From Scatosoma sp048465415 (lineage in GTDB: Bacteria; Bacillota; Clostridia; Christensenellales; Borkfalkiaceae), in the NCBI GenBank assembly GCA_048465415.1, contig DBFWLO010000006.1, positions 124,001 through 188,000 of the forward strand: a stretch of 64,000 nucleotides of DNA, in the 5' to 3' direction. The notes under the pieces are model-generated. The model worked only from the letters and a program-made list of their open reading frames with translations. It searched no databases and was not told the DNA's origin. This document shows, piece after piece, positions 1 to 7,568 of this stretch. Within the stretch, counting starts at the first letter, position 1, and the number at the start of each line of letters is the position of its first letter. The position numbers were made by a program, and so were the translations under genes.

Positions 1-2
1 GC

Positions 3-1976
3 GGCGAATACGCGCCTTACGCGGACGTCATCAGAAATATGAACTCCAAGATTTTAAAACGGGATCTGGTGGCGTATTTCCTCAACACCGGGTATAATTA
101 TATAAACAGCGGCGGCAAGACGTACGAGGAAACTTTCAATCTTCTCATGGACAACCTGGTCAGCCGCAAGATCATGGTGCAGTACGCGATGGCCTACTAT
201 TTCGATTCGGACGAGGGCTACACCATAGATAAATACAACGCCTACGTCGAAAGCGAAAAAGCGGCGGTGAGCGACGAGCGGATCAAGATCCATTACGAAG
301 CGCATCCCGAAATTCTCACGATGAAATATTTCCTCACCGAGGGCGGCGCCGATCCCACGGAATACGACAAAGCCGTTTACAGCCTCAAAGTGATGATCAA
401 CAATACGCTCGATTCCTCCGAGAAGAACTATATCGAGGAAGAGGACGATGACGAGGAGGACAGCGCCGAGGCCCGCACTACGCCCAACGGCGTCGGCTCC
501 GAAGAGGAAGACTACTACGAGACGGATTACGAGATCTATACGGGAAGAAATACCCTCGACAGCTGCGGTTCCTACGAAGCGCTCGAAGGTTCCACGCAGA
601 CGACGAGAAAGAAGGCCTACAACAGCTTTCTCACCAGTCTTTCCGCGAACAACCTTTTAGGCAAGCGGGAGGACACCTCCGATTTCACAAAGACCGACTA
701 TTACTACGTGGAGCTTGCGAGCCAGCTCGAACAGGCGCTGATCACGAAATACAGCGACGATCTGAACGAGGAAGCGAATAAGGAGCTCACGCAGGAATAC
801 GTCGAAGGTAAATACGAATCGATTAAAAACAGCCAGCAGAATATCTATTCCGCAGACCAGAGTTCTTTCGAGACGAAGATCGGCGAAGTATCCGACACCT
901 CGTTCGTGCTTTACAGCCCGAAAGCCGGCTTCGGATTCGTCTACAACATTCTGCTTCCTTTCTCCGCCACGCAGTCCCAGCTCCTTTCCACCTATACCAA
1001 CGACAAGGGCTTGCAGAAGGGGGAATACTATGCGAAGCGCGCGGATCTGCTCACCAACATAAAGGGCAAAGACCTGCGTTCGACGTGGTTCTCCAAGAAC
1101 GACGACAAGAATCATGCCTTTGAAGCGACGGGCGATTATTATAAGAACGCGCAGGTGGCCGGGAACGAAACCAACTATCTCTTCTTCGAGGACAACCTCA
1201 AAAAGAGCGAAGGCGACAACGCGCGCTATAAGGAGCTTGGCCAGTATTACGGACAGTATCCGTACAACGGTGCGGTGACGAAAGACGAGGACGGTAAATA
1301 TACCTGCAAACCCAATCAGCTGTCCATCGACGAGTTCATCGCCGAAATGGAAGCCTATCTCAAATATGCGGGGCTGACCGCGAGCGGCGGTAAGTCGGGC
1401 GGCTACGTCACCAACGGCGATTACAAGCAGACGGACGGTAAATTCAATTACGCGGATTTCCTCTATTACGAAGGCAAAGTGAACGTCGGCGCGAATACCG
1501 TCGAAGCGCGGAGCGATTATTTCGTCAAGGGCACGGACGCTTATAAAGCGGTCTCCGTCGTCAACGAGCTCATGTTCGCGTACAGCACCGATACGGGCTG
1601 TCTCAATAAATATATGGGTTATACGGTTTCTCCGTATAAGACGAGCTATATGGCGGAATTCGAGTACGCCGCGCAGTATGCGATCAATCAGGGCCCCGGC
1701 TCCTACGTGGTGTGCCCCACCGATTACGGCTGGCACGTCATTTACGTTCCTTTCGTCTACGACGAGGGCGAAGTATACGATTTCAAGTGGGAAGAGCGCG
1801 AAGAGGAAGGCACTTTCTCCTATCTCTTCTACGAATCCCTGAAATCGAGCTCTTCCAATTCTTCCTCCTACGCGTCGATGATTCAGAATCAGATTCTCAC
1901 CAAATACAACACCGATACCTGCGTCAAGCTCTATAAGAACAGATATAAAGATCTTCTGAGCCTCGATAAAGCGTAA
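3..1976 (+). CDS. SurA/PrsA-like foldase (parvulin-type PPIase), 5' truncated by window edge
   Basis: The reading frame is open to the left edge and the first ATG (39) has no ribosome site, so the true start lies upstream. The visible N-terminus resembles a SurA N-terminal chaperone domain: a residue pattern with NLLMDNLVSRKIMVQYA fits the conserved 'LIxxxLxxxxA' helix. Near the C-terminus, YVVCPTDYGWHVIYV resembles the last strand of a parvulin rotamase domain (TxxGWHII). Between them lies a long, acidic, Tyr/Asn-rich region with a run of Glu/Asp near residues 130-145. Such proteins are usually secreted or lipid-anchored folding factors. The signal peptide cannot be seen here. Strong activity claims are not supported because the PPIase core is divergent. 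Confidence 0.7.
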   Translation, partial: GEYAPYADVIRNMNSKILKRDLVAYFLNTGYNYINSGGKTYEETFNLLMDNLVSRKIMVQYAMAYYFDSDEGYTIDKYNAYVESEKAAVSDERIKIHYEAHPEILTMKYFLTEGGADPTEYDKAVYSLKVMINNTLDSSEKNYIEEEDDDEEDSAEARTTPNGVGSEEEDYYETDYEIYTGRNTLDSCGSYEALEGSTQTTRKKAYNSFLTSLSANNLLGKREDTSDFTKTDYYYVELASQLEQALITKYSDDLNEEANKELTQEYVEGKYESIKNSQQNIYSADQSSFETKIGEVSDTSFVLYSPKAGFGFVYNILLPFSATQSQLLSTYTNDKGLQKGEYYAKRADLLTNIKGKDLRSTWFSKNDDKNHAFEATGDYYKNAQVAGNETNYLFFEDNLKKSEGDNARYKELGQYYGQYPYNGAVTKDEDGKYTCKPNQLSIDEFIAEMEAYLKYAGLTASGGKSGGYVTNGDYKQTDGKFNYADFLYYEGKVNVGANTVEARSDYFVKGTDAYKAVSVVNELMFAYSTDTGCLNKYMGYTVSPYKTSYMAEFEYAAQYAINQGPGSYVVCPTDYGWHVIYVPFVYDEGEVYDFKWEEREEEGTFSYLFYESLKSSSSNSSSYASMIQNQILTKYNTDTCVKLYKNRYKDLLSLDKA

Positions 1977-2065
1977 ATAAAAGCCGGCTTTGCGCATAAA
2001 TTCGGAAAAAACGCTCATACTGATAACAAGTCGGGTTTATCCGGCTGTTATGGAGGTAAAAAAGT

Positions 2066-2218
2066 ATGAGATTGCACAGTGGCGATATTTGTCCCAAAAC
2101 CGGAACTTACAGAGTGATTAACGAAGACGGCAAGACGCTGAACAGCGTGTTCGTAGGCGAGGGCGAAACGATGCCCCCCACGCAGGTTTCTTCCTGCTGC
2201 TATGAGTACGCAGAATAA
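2066..2218 (+). CDS. 50-residue YjzC-like small protein
   Basis: This short ORF has a good ribosome site (GGAGG at 2052-2056, about 9 bases before the ATG) and ends just before an intrinsic terminator, so it is very likely expressed. The product starts MRLHSGDICPKTGTYR and carries the pattern G-x2-C-P-x-T-G-x-Y ... G-E-x-M-P-P-T, which resembles YjzC-family proteins (a G-x-x-x-P-x2-G-x-Y core followed by a Gly/Pro strand). It ends with a Cys-Cys-Tyr motif. The function of the family is unknown. The assignment to YjzC is by remembered pattern, not by a search. Confidence 0.6.
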   Translation: MRLHSGDICPKTGTYRVINEDGKTLNSVFVGEGETMPPTQVSSCCYEYAE

Positions 2219-2235
2219 ATCTTAAAACAAAATAA

Positions 2236-2275
2236 AAAAATCCGCTCCGTTGGTTCGGCGCGGATTTTTTTATAA
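2236..2275 (+). terminator. Rho-independent terminator after small ORF
   Basis: AAATCCGC pairs with GCGGATTT around a 14-base loop, followed by a T run ending at 2272. It ends the transcript of the foldase and YjzC-like genes. Confidence 0.8.
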
Positions 2276-2630
2276 GAAACTGGCATTTTATAGAAAAATT
2301 TATGGCACATAAGCATTGACAAAGGGCAAAAGAGGGTTTATAATTTTAGGAGAATGTCGAAGAACGGACAAAAATAGGGAAAGACATAAAATGAGGAAGC
2401 GAAGAAGCCGGGATTTCCGGCGCGCATTAGCGGGCGGCGTTTGCGAAAATTCTTCGCTGTCGCTATCCCGGCCGCCGTCGGGGCGGACGCACGGGTGTAA
2501 ACGATTACATAAAAGCGCATGTAAACGTTTGTATAAATGGCGCGCCGCGGCCAAAGGCGGGCGCGGAGGAAGTTAAAACGAGTTTGCGATGTTAAGCGGA
2601 TTTTATGCAAAAGAATTTATGCGAATTTGA
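2276..2630. other. Gene-free stretch upstream of the V-ATPase operon
   Basis: About 350 bases with no credible gene. Short frames here have no ribosome site and low-complexity Arg/Ser-rich translations. The only structure seen is a pair of operator-like dyads at 2496-2533. Confidence 0.6.
2496..2533. promoter_or_regulatory. Two tandem operator-like dyads upstream of V-ATPase promoter
   Basis: TGTAAACGATTACA (2496-2509) is a 14-base dyad with central CG (TGTAAnCGnTTACA). TGTAAACGTTTGTA (2520-2533) has the palindromic core AAACGTTT. Both are followed by ATAAA and repeat with a 24-base period, about two helical turns. The central-CG form resembles LacI-family operators. The regulator is unknown and the distance to the promoter (about 100 bases) makes a role uncertain. 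Confidence 0.35.
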
Positions 2631-2659
2631 TTGCTAAAAAGCGAAAAAAATGATAAAAT
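2631..2659 (+). promoter_or_regulatory. Sigma-A promoter of V-ATPase operon
   Basis: TTGCTA, 17-base spacer, TAAAAT. The -10 box ends 40 bases before the first ATPase gene. Confidence 0.65.
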
Positions 2660-2699
2660 AATATAGTGTGAAAAAACAGCAGTATTCGGGTGAGGCTTT

Positions 2700-3020
2700 A
2701 TGACGGAAGATATTATCAAATCGATAACGGAAGCGGAGACGCGGGCGGCGGAGCGCAAGGCGCAGGCTTTGGAAGAGGCGGCGAAAATCGCGGCGCGCGC
2801 GGAAGCGCGGGCGGCGGAGATCGAGAAATCGTCGGAAGAGGTATGCAAGGCGTATCGGGAAACGCAGCTCAAAGCCGCGGAAGCGGACGCGGAGAAGGAG
2901 TACCTCGCGGCGCTCGCGGCAAAGCGCGCCGAAGCCCAATCGTACGCCGCCGGGCTGCTCGAAAAGACCGAGCTCCCCGTCAGCCGGATCGTAGGGAGGA
3001 TAACCAGTGGCAATAGCTGA
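2700..3020 (+). CDS. ntpF: V/A-type ATPase peripheral stalk subunit H/G (NtpF-like)
   Basis: A 106-residue, almost wholly alpha-helical Ala/Glu/Lys/Arg-rich coiled coil, the size and composition of the G/H subunit that pairs with subunit E to form the outer stalk joining the catalytic head to subunit I. It opens the operon, as ntpF does in Enterococcus hirae. The ATG at 2700 has only a weak GTGAGG site. Its 3' end overlaps the next gene by 14 bases, implying coupled translation. Identity rests on coiled-coil character plus position; sequence conservation of this subunit is always low. Confidence 0.85.
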   Translation: MTEDIIKSITEAETRAAERKAQALEEAAKIAARAEARAAEIEKSSEEVCKAYRETQLKAAEADAEKEYLAALAAKRAEAQSYAAGLLEKTELPVSRIVGRITSGNS

Positions 3021-4992
3021 TATGCGAAAGCTCAACCTCGTTGCGATGTCGTACGATAAGGACGGGATCTTAAACGCCCTGCAAAGGACGGGCGCGGTCG
3101 AGGTGACGCTGCACGCGGAGACGGAAAATACGAGCGCTTTGGCGGCGGACGCGGAATCGCTGAAAACCTATATCGAATCCGTGGAGTCCGCGCTCAACAC
3201 ATTGAGCGCGGAAGTGGAAAATTATAATAAGAAAAACAAAATCAAGTCGGGAATCTTACAGGACGGTTTTGAAGTCACGTATTCGGATTTTATGGCGGCA
3301 AAGGACAAACGGCCGGAGCTGGACGAAGCGGCGGCGCGGATCGCCGCTTTGGCGGAAGCGAAGAACGGGTTCTCCACGGAGCTCGCCAAGAAAAAGCGCA
3401 CGCTGGAAACGGCGCGGATCTATCAAAAACTCGCTTTGCCCTTCGACGTGTTCGCGGACACTCTCCACACGCGCAGCCGGCTGGGTACGGCGCCCGTTTC
3501 TTCGAGAGAAAAATTTTTGAAAGGCGCGGAGGAACTGTCGCTGGCAGCTTTCGAGATCATCGCGTCCAATACTGAAAATATGCTGATTTCGCTCGTCGTT
3601 CATAAATCGGCGACCGAGGAAGCGGACAGTTTCCTTTCCGACTGCGGGTTTGCCGCCTGTCCCTTTACGGGCGAAAAAACGGGCGCGGAGACGTACGCCG
3701 CGCTGCAAGCGGAGGAAAAGGCGCTGCTCAGAGACCTCGAAGCGAACGAGTATGCCATGTACGAGCTGAAAGAGTTTATCCGGCCGTTGAAGATCTATTG
3801 CGACTATCTCGGTTTCGAACTCGAAAAAGCGGAGCTGAGCGAAAAGATGCGGGCGACGGAACGCACGTTTCTCCTCGAAGCGTACGTGCCGCAGGCGGCG
3901 GAAGAAGCGGTGAAGGAAGCGTTGATTTCGGTGACGAAGGCGGCGTATTACGAATTTTCCGAACCGGCGGAGGACGAAATTCCGCCGACGCTGATGAGAA
4001 ACGGCGCGGTGGTGAAAAATTTCGAATCGATCACGAACATGTATTCCCCGCCCAATTCGCGGGAACTCGATCCGAATGCGGTGATGGCGTTCTTTTACAG
4101 TCTGTTCATGGGCTTCATCATCGCGGACATCGGTTACGGGATTTTGATGTTTCTCGGCGGCGGTCTCATCTATCGCAGAAACCGCGCCCGGGACGGCGGC
4201 CTCAAACGGCTGGCGGGCGTGTTCGCCGTCGGCGGACTGTTCGCGATCGTTTGGGGGAGCCTGTTCAATTCCCTCTTCGGTCTGCCGCTGCCCTTTATGA
4301 AAACGGTGATGCCCGACGCGCAAAGCGATATGTGGACGTTCGTCGGCATTTCCGTGCCGAGCGTGCTCGTCATCAGTCTTTTGATCGGCATTTTGCAGCT
4401 CTTCGCGGGGTATATGTGCAAGGCTTTCCAGGCCTGGCGGCGGGGCGGATTCTGGGACGGAATCTGGGACGGCGTCATCTGGGGCGTATTTTCCGTCGGC
4501 GTCGCGGTCGCGATCGTCGGATTCATCGAGGAGGCGGGCGTGCCCGTGCTGGCGAAAATCGGCGGCATCACGGCGGGCGTTTCTTTGCTCGTCGCCATGC
4601 TCACCGCCGGCAGGAACGCCAAATTCCTCGGCAAACTCTCCAAAGGCTTCGGGGCGGCGTACGGGATCATCAACTACGCGTCGGATATTTTAAGCTACGC
4701 TAGGCTCTACGGACTCATGCTGTCAGGCGCGGTGATCGCGCAGATCGTTTCGCAGTACGCCGTGGGATTCATCACGGGCGGCAACGCGCTCGTCGCGGCG
4801 CTCGGCGTTCTGCTCATGATCGTGGGGCACGCGTTCAATCTGGTGATGAGTCTTTTAGGCGCCTACATTCATGACGCGAGACTGCAATACGTGGAGTTTT
4901 ACGGGCGCTTCTTCGAGGGGGAAGGAAAACTCTTCGAGCCGCTCGGCTCCCAACATAAATATATCTGGCTCGCGCCCGCCAAAAGCCTTTGA
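3007..4992 (+). CDS. ntpI: V/A-type ATPase membrane subunit I (a subunit)
   Basis: 661 residues, the normal length of subunit I. The soluble N-terminal half (about 1-340) contains coiled coils and holds the peripheral stalks. The C-terminal half has about seven or eight membrane segments beginning near a PNSRELDP motif and forms the ion half-channels beside the K ring. Late segments contain SYARLYGLMLSG, the characteristic region with the essential Arg. The GTG at 3007 is chosen because AGGGAGG (2994-3000) sits at proper distance; an ATG at 3022 is the alternative. A 119-base gap without clear structure separates it from the K subunit gene. Confidence 0.95.
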   Translation: MAIADMRKLNLVAMSYDKDGILNALQRTGAVEVTLHAETENTSALAADAESLKTYIESVESALNTLSAEVENYNKKNKIKSGILQDGFEVTYSDFMAAKDKRPELDEAAARIAALAEAKNGFSTELAKKKRTLETARIYQKLALPFDVFADTLHTRSRLGTAPVSSREKFLKGAEELSLAAFEIIASNTENMLISLVVHKSATEEADSFLSDCGFAACPFTGEKTGAETYAALQAEEKALLRDLEANEYAMYELKEFIRPLKIYCDYLGFELEKAELSEKMRATERTFLLEAYVPQAAEEAVKEALISVTKAAYYEFSEPAEDEIPPTLMRNGAVVKNFESITNMYSPPNSRELDPNAVMAFFYSLFMGFIIADIGYGILMFLGGGLIYRRNRARDGGLKRLAGVFAVGGLFAIVWGSLFNSLFGLPLPFMKTVMPDAQSDMWTFVGISVPSVLVISLLIGILQLFAGYMCKAFQAWRRGGFWDGIWDGVIWGVFSVGVAVAIVGFIEEAGVPVLAKIGGITAGVSLLVAMLTAGRNAKFLGKLSKGFGAAYGIINYASDILSYARLYGLMLSGAVIAQIVSQYAVGFITGGNALVAALGVLLMIVGHAFNLVMSLLGAYIHDARLQYVEFYGRFFEGEGKLFEPLGSQHKYIWLAPAKSL

Positions 4993-5111
4993 TTTAGAGA
5001 AGGAAGGGCGACCGCGCCGCGAAGAGAATAAAGTTAAAAAAAACGGCGGCTTTTGAGGCCGACGGGATAAAAATACAGAGAAAAAGAAACAAATTCGGAG
5101 GATATTCATTC

Positions 5112-5564
5112 ATGTTTACTACTGGTTATGCCATCGCGATGGCGGGAATCGCCCTTTGCGTACTGATGTGCGGCATCGGCTCCTGCGTGGGGCTTTATAA
5201 GACGGGCAGCGCCGCGGCGGGCGTGCTCGGCGAGAACCCGAAAAAGTTCGGCAAGATCATGGTCCTGGTGCTTCTGCCCGCGACGCAGGGTATCTACGGC
5301 TTCATCATCGGCATCATCGCGTCCGGCAAGCTCGGCGGCGATATCAGCACGGCGCAGGGCTGGGCGGTGCTCGGCGCGGTTCTTCCCATGGCGGTCTCCG
5401 GTCTTGTTTCCGGTATCTTCCAGGGCAGATCGGCCGTCAACTGCATCTACGCGGTGGGAAAACAGGATTCCCTCGGCGGCAAACTGATCCTTTATCCCGG
5501 TATGATCGAGTTCTACGCGATCCTGGGGCTGATCATTTCCATCATGCTCGTCGGTAAATTTTAA
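5112..5564 (+). CDS. ntpK: V/A-type ATPase proteolipid ring subunit K, predicted Na+-binding
   Basis: 150 residues forming two fused hairpins, four membrane helices, as in E. hirae NtpK (16 kDa class). All five Na+ ligand positions known from NtpK align with identical residues: Leu55, Thr58, Gln59 in LLPATQG; Gln104 in SGIFQG; Glu133 in MIEFYAILG. Only one carboxylate is present per four-helix protomer, as in E. hirae. This predicts a Na+-coupled rather than H+-coupled rotor. ATG 5112 follows CGGAGGATATTC. The gene sits between I and E as in the ntp operon. Confidence 0.95.
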   Translation: MFTTGYAIAMAGIALCVLMCGIGSCVGLYKTGSAAAGVLGENPKKFGKIMVLVLLPATQGIYGFIIGIIASGKLGGDISTAQGWAVLGAVLPMAVSGLVSGIFQGRSAVNCIYAVGKQDSLGGKLILYPGMIEFYAILGLIISIMLVGKF

Positions 5565-5576
5565 GGAACGGAAGGT

Positions 5577-6152
5577 ATGAGCAAAGAAGCGATTGTGGAA
5601 AGGATTCTTTCCGACGCGGAGGCGGAAGCCGGGGCGATTTTAAAGGAGGCGGAGGAAAAGGCGGCGGCGGTCGTCGCCGCCGCTTCCGCGCGCGCCGAAC
5701 AGGGCAGACGGGATTCGGAAGCGGAAGTGAAGGAACGCACAAAAAGCATTTTCGAGCGCAAAGCCGCGACCGCCCGCCTCGATTCCGCCAAGATCCTGCT
5801 CGGCGAAAAGCGCCGCGTCATCGATTCGATTTACGCCGAAGCGCTCGAAAAGCTCGTCGGGCTCAGCGAGGAGGAATGTCTGGCGCTCACCGGGCGGCTT
5901 CTTTCAGAATACGCCGAGGCGGGCGACGAAGTGTTTTTCGCGGCGAATTATCCCTACCCCGAAGAGGCGGCGCGGCTGCCCGTCGTGGAGGAAAAGAAAC
6001 TGAAAATCGCAGCGGAGAGAGCGGAGATCGACGGCGGATTTTTGCTGAAAGGCATACAGAGCGACAAGAATCTTTCTTTCGGCGCGCTTTTGGCGGCTGA
6101 TCGGGAAGCGCATCAGGCGGAGCTTGCCGCCGAGCTCTTTAAAACAAGGTAA
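5577..6152 (+). CDS. ntpE: V/A-type ATPase peripheral stalk subunit E
   Basis: 191 residues, the usual length. The N-terminal half is a long Ala/Glu/Lys coiled coil that zips with the H/G subunit. The C-terminal half is globular, ending in a region with DGGFLLKGIQSDKNLSF that resembles the conserved 'GG(F/V)xxxxxDGxIxxNNT' segment binding subunit B. The gene starts 12 bases after subunit K, behind GGAACGGAAGGT, and is followed 3 bases later by subunit C, so it lies within one transcript. Confidence 0.92.
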   Translation: MSKEAIVERILSDAEAEAGAILKEAEEKAAAVVAAASARAEQGRRDSEAEVKERTKSIFERKAATARLDSAKILLGEKRRVIDSIYAEALEKLVGLSEEECLALTGRLLSEYAEAGDEVFFAANYPYPEEAARLPVVEEKKLKIAAERAEIDGGFLLKGIQSDKNLSFGALLAADREAHQAELAAELFKTR

Positions 6153-6155
6153 ATT

Positions 6156-7124
6156 ATGGGCAAAGACGTTATCTATACGAACGGCGTGATCGCCTACCGT
6201 GAAAAATATCTTCTCAAAGACAAGATATTCAAGCTCTGCGAATCGAGTCCCGCGGAGGCGTTTCGCATACTCCTCGAAAGCGGTTACGGCAGCGGCGCGG
6301 AGGTTTCGTCTCTCTATGACTACGAGGCCCTGACAAAAGCGGAGGAACAGGCGCTCGACGATTTTATCCGCGAGTACGCGCCTTCCCCGGCGGAAGCGGC
6401 GTATCTGCTTTCCCCGCGCGATTTCCACAACGCCAAAGCGCTTTTGAAAGCGGAGTACCTGAATGCGGACGCGGAAAAAATGCTCGCGCCCGAAGGACTC
6501 GTGCCCGTTTCCGAGCTAGCTCTATGTATCAAAAACGGGGATTTTTCTCCGCTCGCCAAAGAGCTCGAAGGCGCGCTCTGTGAAGCCGGGGAGCTTTTAA
6601 AGACGGAGGACGCGTCGGGCGCGGCCGTGGGCGGGATATTTGAGAAGGCCATGTATGCCCGTCTCGCCGCCGTATCCGCGAAAAACAAGGTTCTTAAAAA
6701 GTTGCTCGCGGCGAAGGCGGATATGACGAATATTCTCACCGCGCTCCGTTCTTCCGACCGCGGGTATGCCGAAAGCATGTACGTAGCGGGCGGAAAGCTC
6801 GGCAAGGAACAACTCGGCGGGCTGGTTGCCGCCGATACGGAACGCGCGCGGCGTATTCTGGAAAAGACGCCCTATCAAGAATTCGGGGAAAAATGTTTCG
6901 CGGCGAAAGACGCGGGGCTTCCCTTGACGGAAGCAGAGCGCAGCCGGGATTCTTACGAGACGGACTTTTTCGCGGCGAAAAAATACGAGCTCGAAAGAAA
7001 TCAGCCGTTTTTGTATTACGTATTCCGGCGGCGCGCGGAGACGGCGAACGTGCGGATCGTCTGCGTCTGCCTGTTGGCGGGCATGCGGGAACAGGACATC
7101 AAAAAGCGTCTGAGGGCGTTTTGA
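6156..7124 (+). CDS. ntpC: V/A-type ATPase subunit C (d-type, ring cap)
   Basis: 322 residues with the three-lobed pattern of archaeal/bacterial subunit C, the funnel that sits on the K ring and docks the central shaft. Supporting features are the early YxxxRxxxxK stretch, the central region with NILTALRSSDRG (conserved 'N(I/L)xxxLR' motif) and the end RIVCVCLLAGMREQDIKKRLR, typical of the family's C-terminal 'N(I/L)R.I..(G/A)' helix. It follows subunit E by 3 bases and precedes F by 10, consistent with the E. hirae order. Confidence 0.93.
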   Translation: MGKDVIYTNGVIAYREKYLLKDKIFKLCESSPAEAFRILLESGYGSGAEVSSLYDYEALTKAEEQALDDFIREYAPSPAEAAYLLSPRDFHNAKALLKAEYLNADAEKMLAPEGLVPVSELALCIKNGDFSPLAKELEGALCEAGELLKTEDASGAAVGGIFEKAMYARLAAVSAKNKVLKKLLAAKADMTNILTALRSSDRGYAESMYVAGGKLGKEQLGGLVAADTERARRILEKTPYQEFGEKCFAAKDAGLPLTEAERSRDSYETDFFAAKKYELERNQPFLYYVFRRRAETANVRIVCVCLLAGMREQDIKKRLRAF

Positions 7125-7134
7125 CGGAGGGAGC

Positions 7135-7455
7135 ATGACGGGAAAAATGGCAATCGTCGGCGACGGCGACAGCATTATGGTATTCAAGGCGGCGGGCGTG
7201 GCGACCTTCCCCGCCGAGAACGAGAAAAAGGCGCGCGACACGTTGCGAAAAATCGCCAGGGACTATCAGATCATTTTCCTGACCGAGGAATTGGCGCGGC
7301 CTTTGGGCGAATTTTTAAAACGGTTCGACGAGGAAGTCTATCCCGTAATATTGAGCATTCCTTCCAAAAGCGGCAGTTCGGGGCACGGCAGGGAGCTTTT
7401 GAAAAGCGCGATGGAACGCGCGCTCGGCGTGGATATTTTATTCAATAAAGATTGA
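7135..7455 (+). CDS. ntpG: V/A-type ATPase central shaft subunit F (NtpG)
   Basis: 106 residues, normal for subunit F, which binds subunit D in the rotor shaft. The start MTGKMAIVGDGDSIMVFKAAGV carries the family pattern (I-x-V-I/V-G-D-x-D-x3-G/V-F). The C-terminus has the short linker and basic helix SAMERALGVDIL. The ribosome site is GGAGGG, 5 bases before ATG 7135. The next gene is separated by 113 bases that contain a GC hairpin. Confidence 0.93.
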   Translation: MTGKMAIVGDGDSIMVFKAAGVATFPAENEKKARDTLRKIARDYQIIFLTEELARPLGEFLKRFDEEVYPVILSIPSKSGSSGHGRELLKSAMERALGVDILFNKD

Positions 7456-7463
7456 CGGCAATG

Positions 7464-7493
7464 CCGGCGGGCGCCTGTAAAGACGCCGGTTTT
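7464..7493 (+). promoter_or_regulatory. GC hairpin between subunits F and A
   Basis: CCGGCG (7464-7469) pairs with CGCCGG (7484-7489) and is followed by four T. This is too weak a U-tract for a full terminator. It could be a partial attenuator or RNA-stability hairpin separating the stoichiometrically different F and A genes. Confidence 0.35.
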
Positions 7494-7568
7494 CGATAAA
7501 AAACGGACGGTGCGGACGGCGGGCCTATCGGGCGGCCGGATTCCGACGAACAAGTGAGGACTGAATTC

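Noticed and set aside
657..2018. Long minus-strand open frame opposite the foldase gene
   Set aside because: Antisense shadow of a coding gene: composition reflects the opposite codon bias, no ribosome site and no family match.
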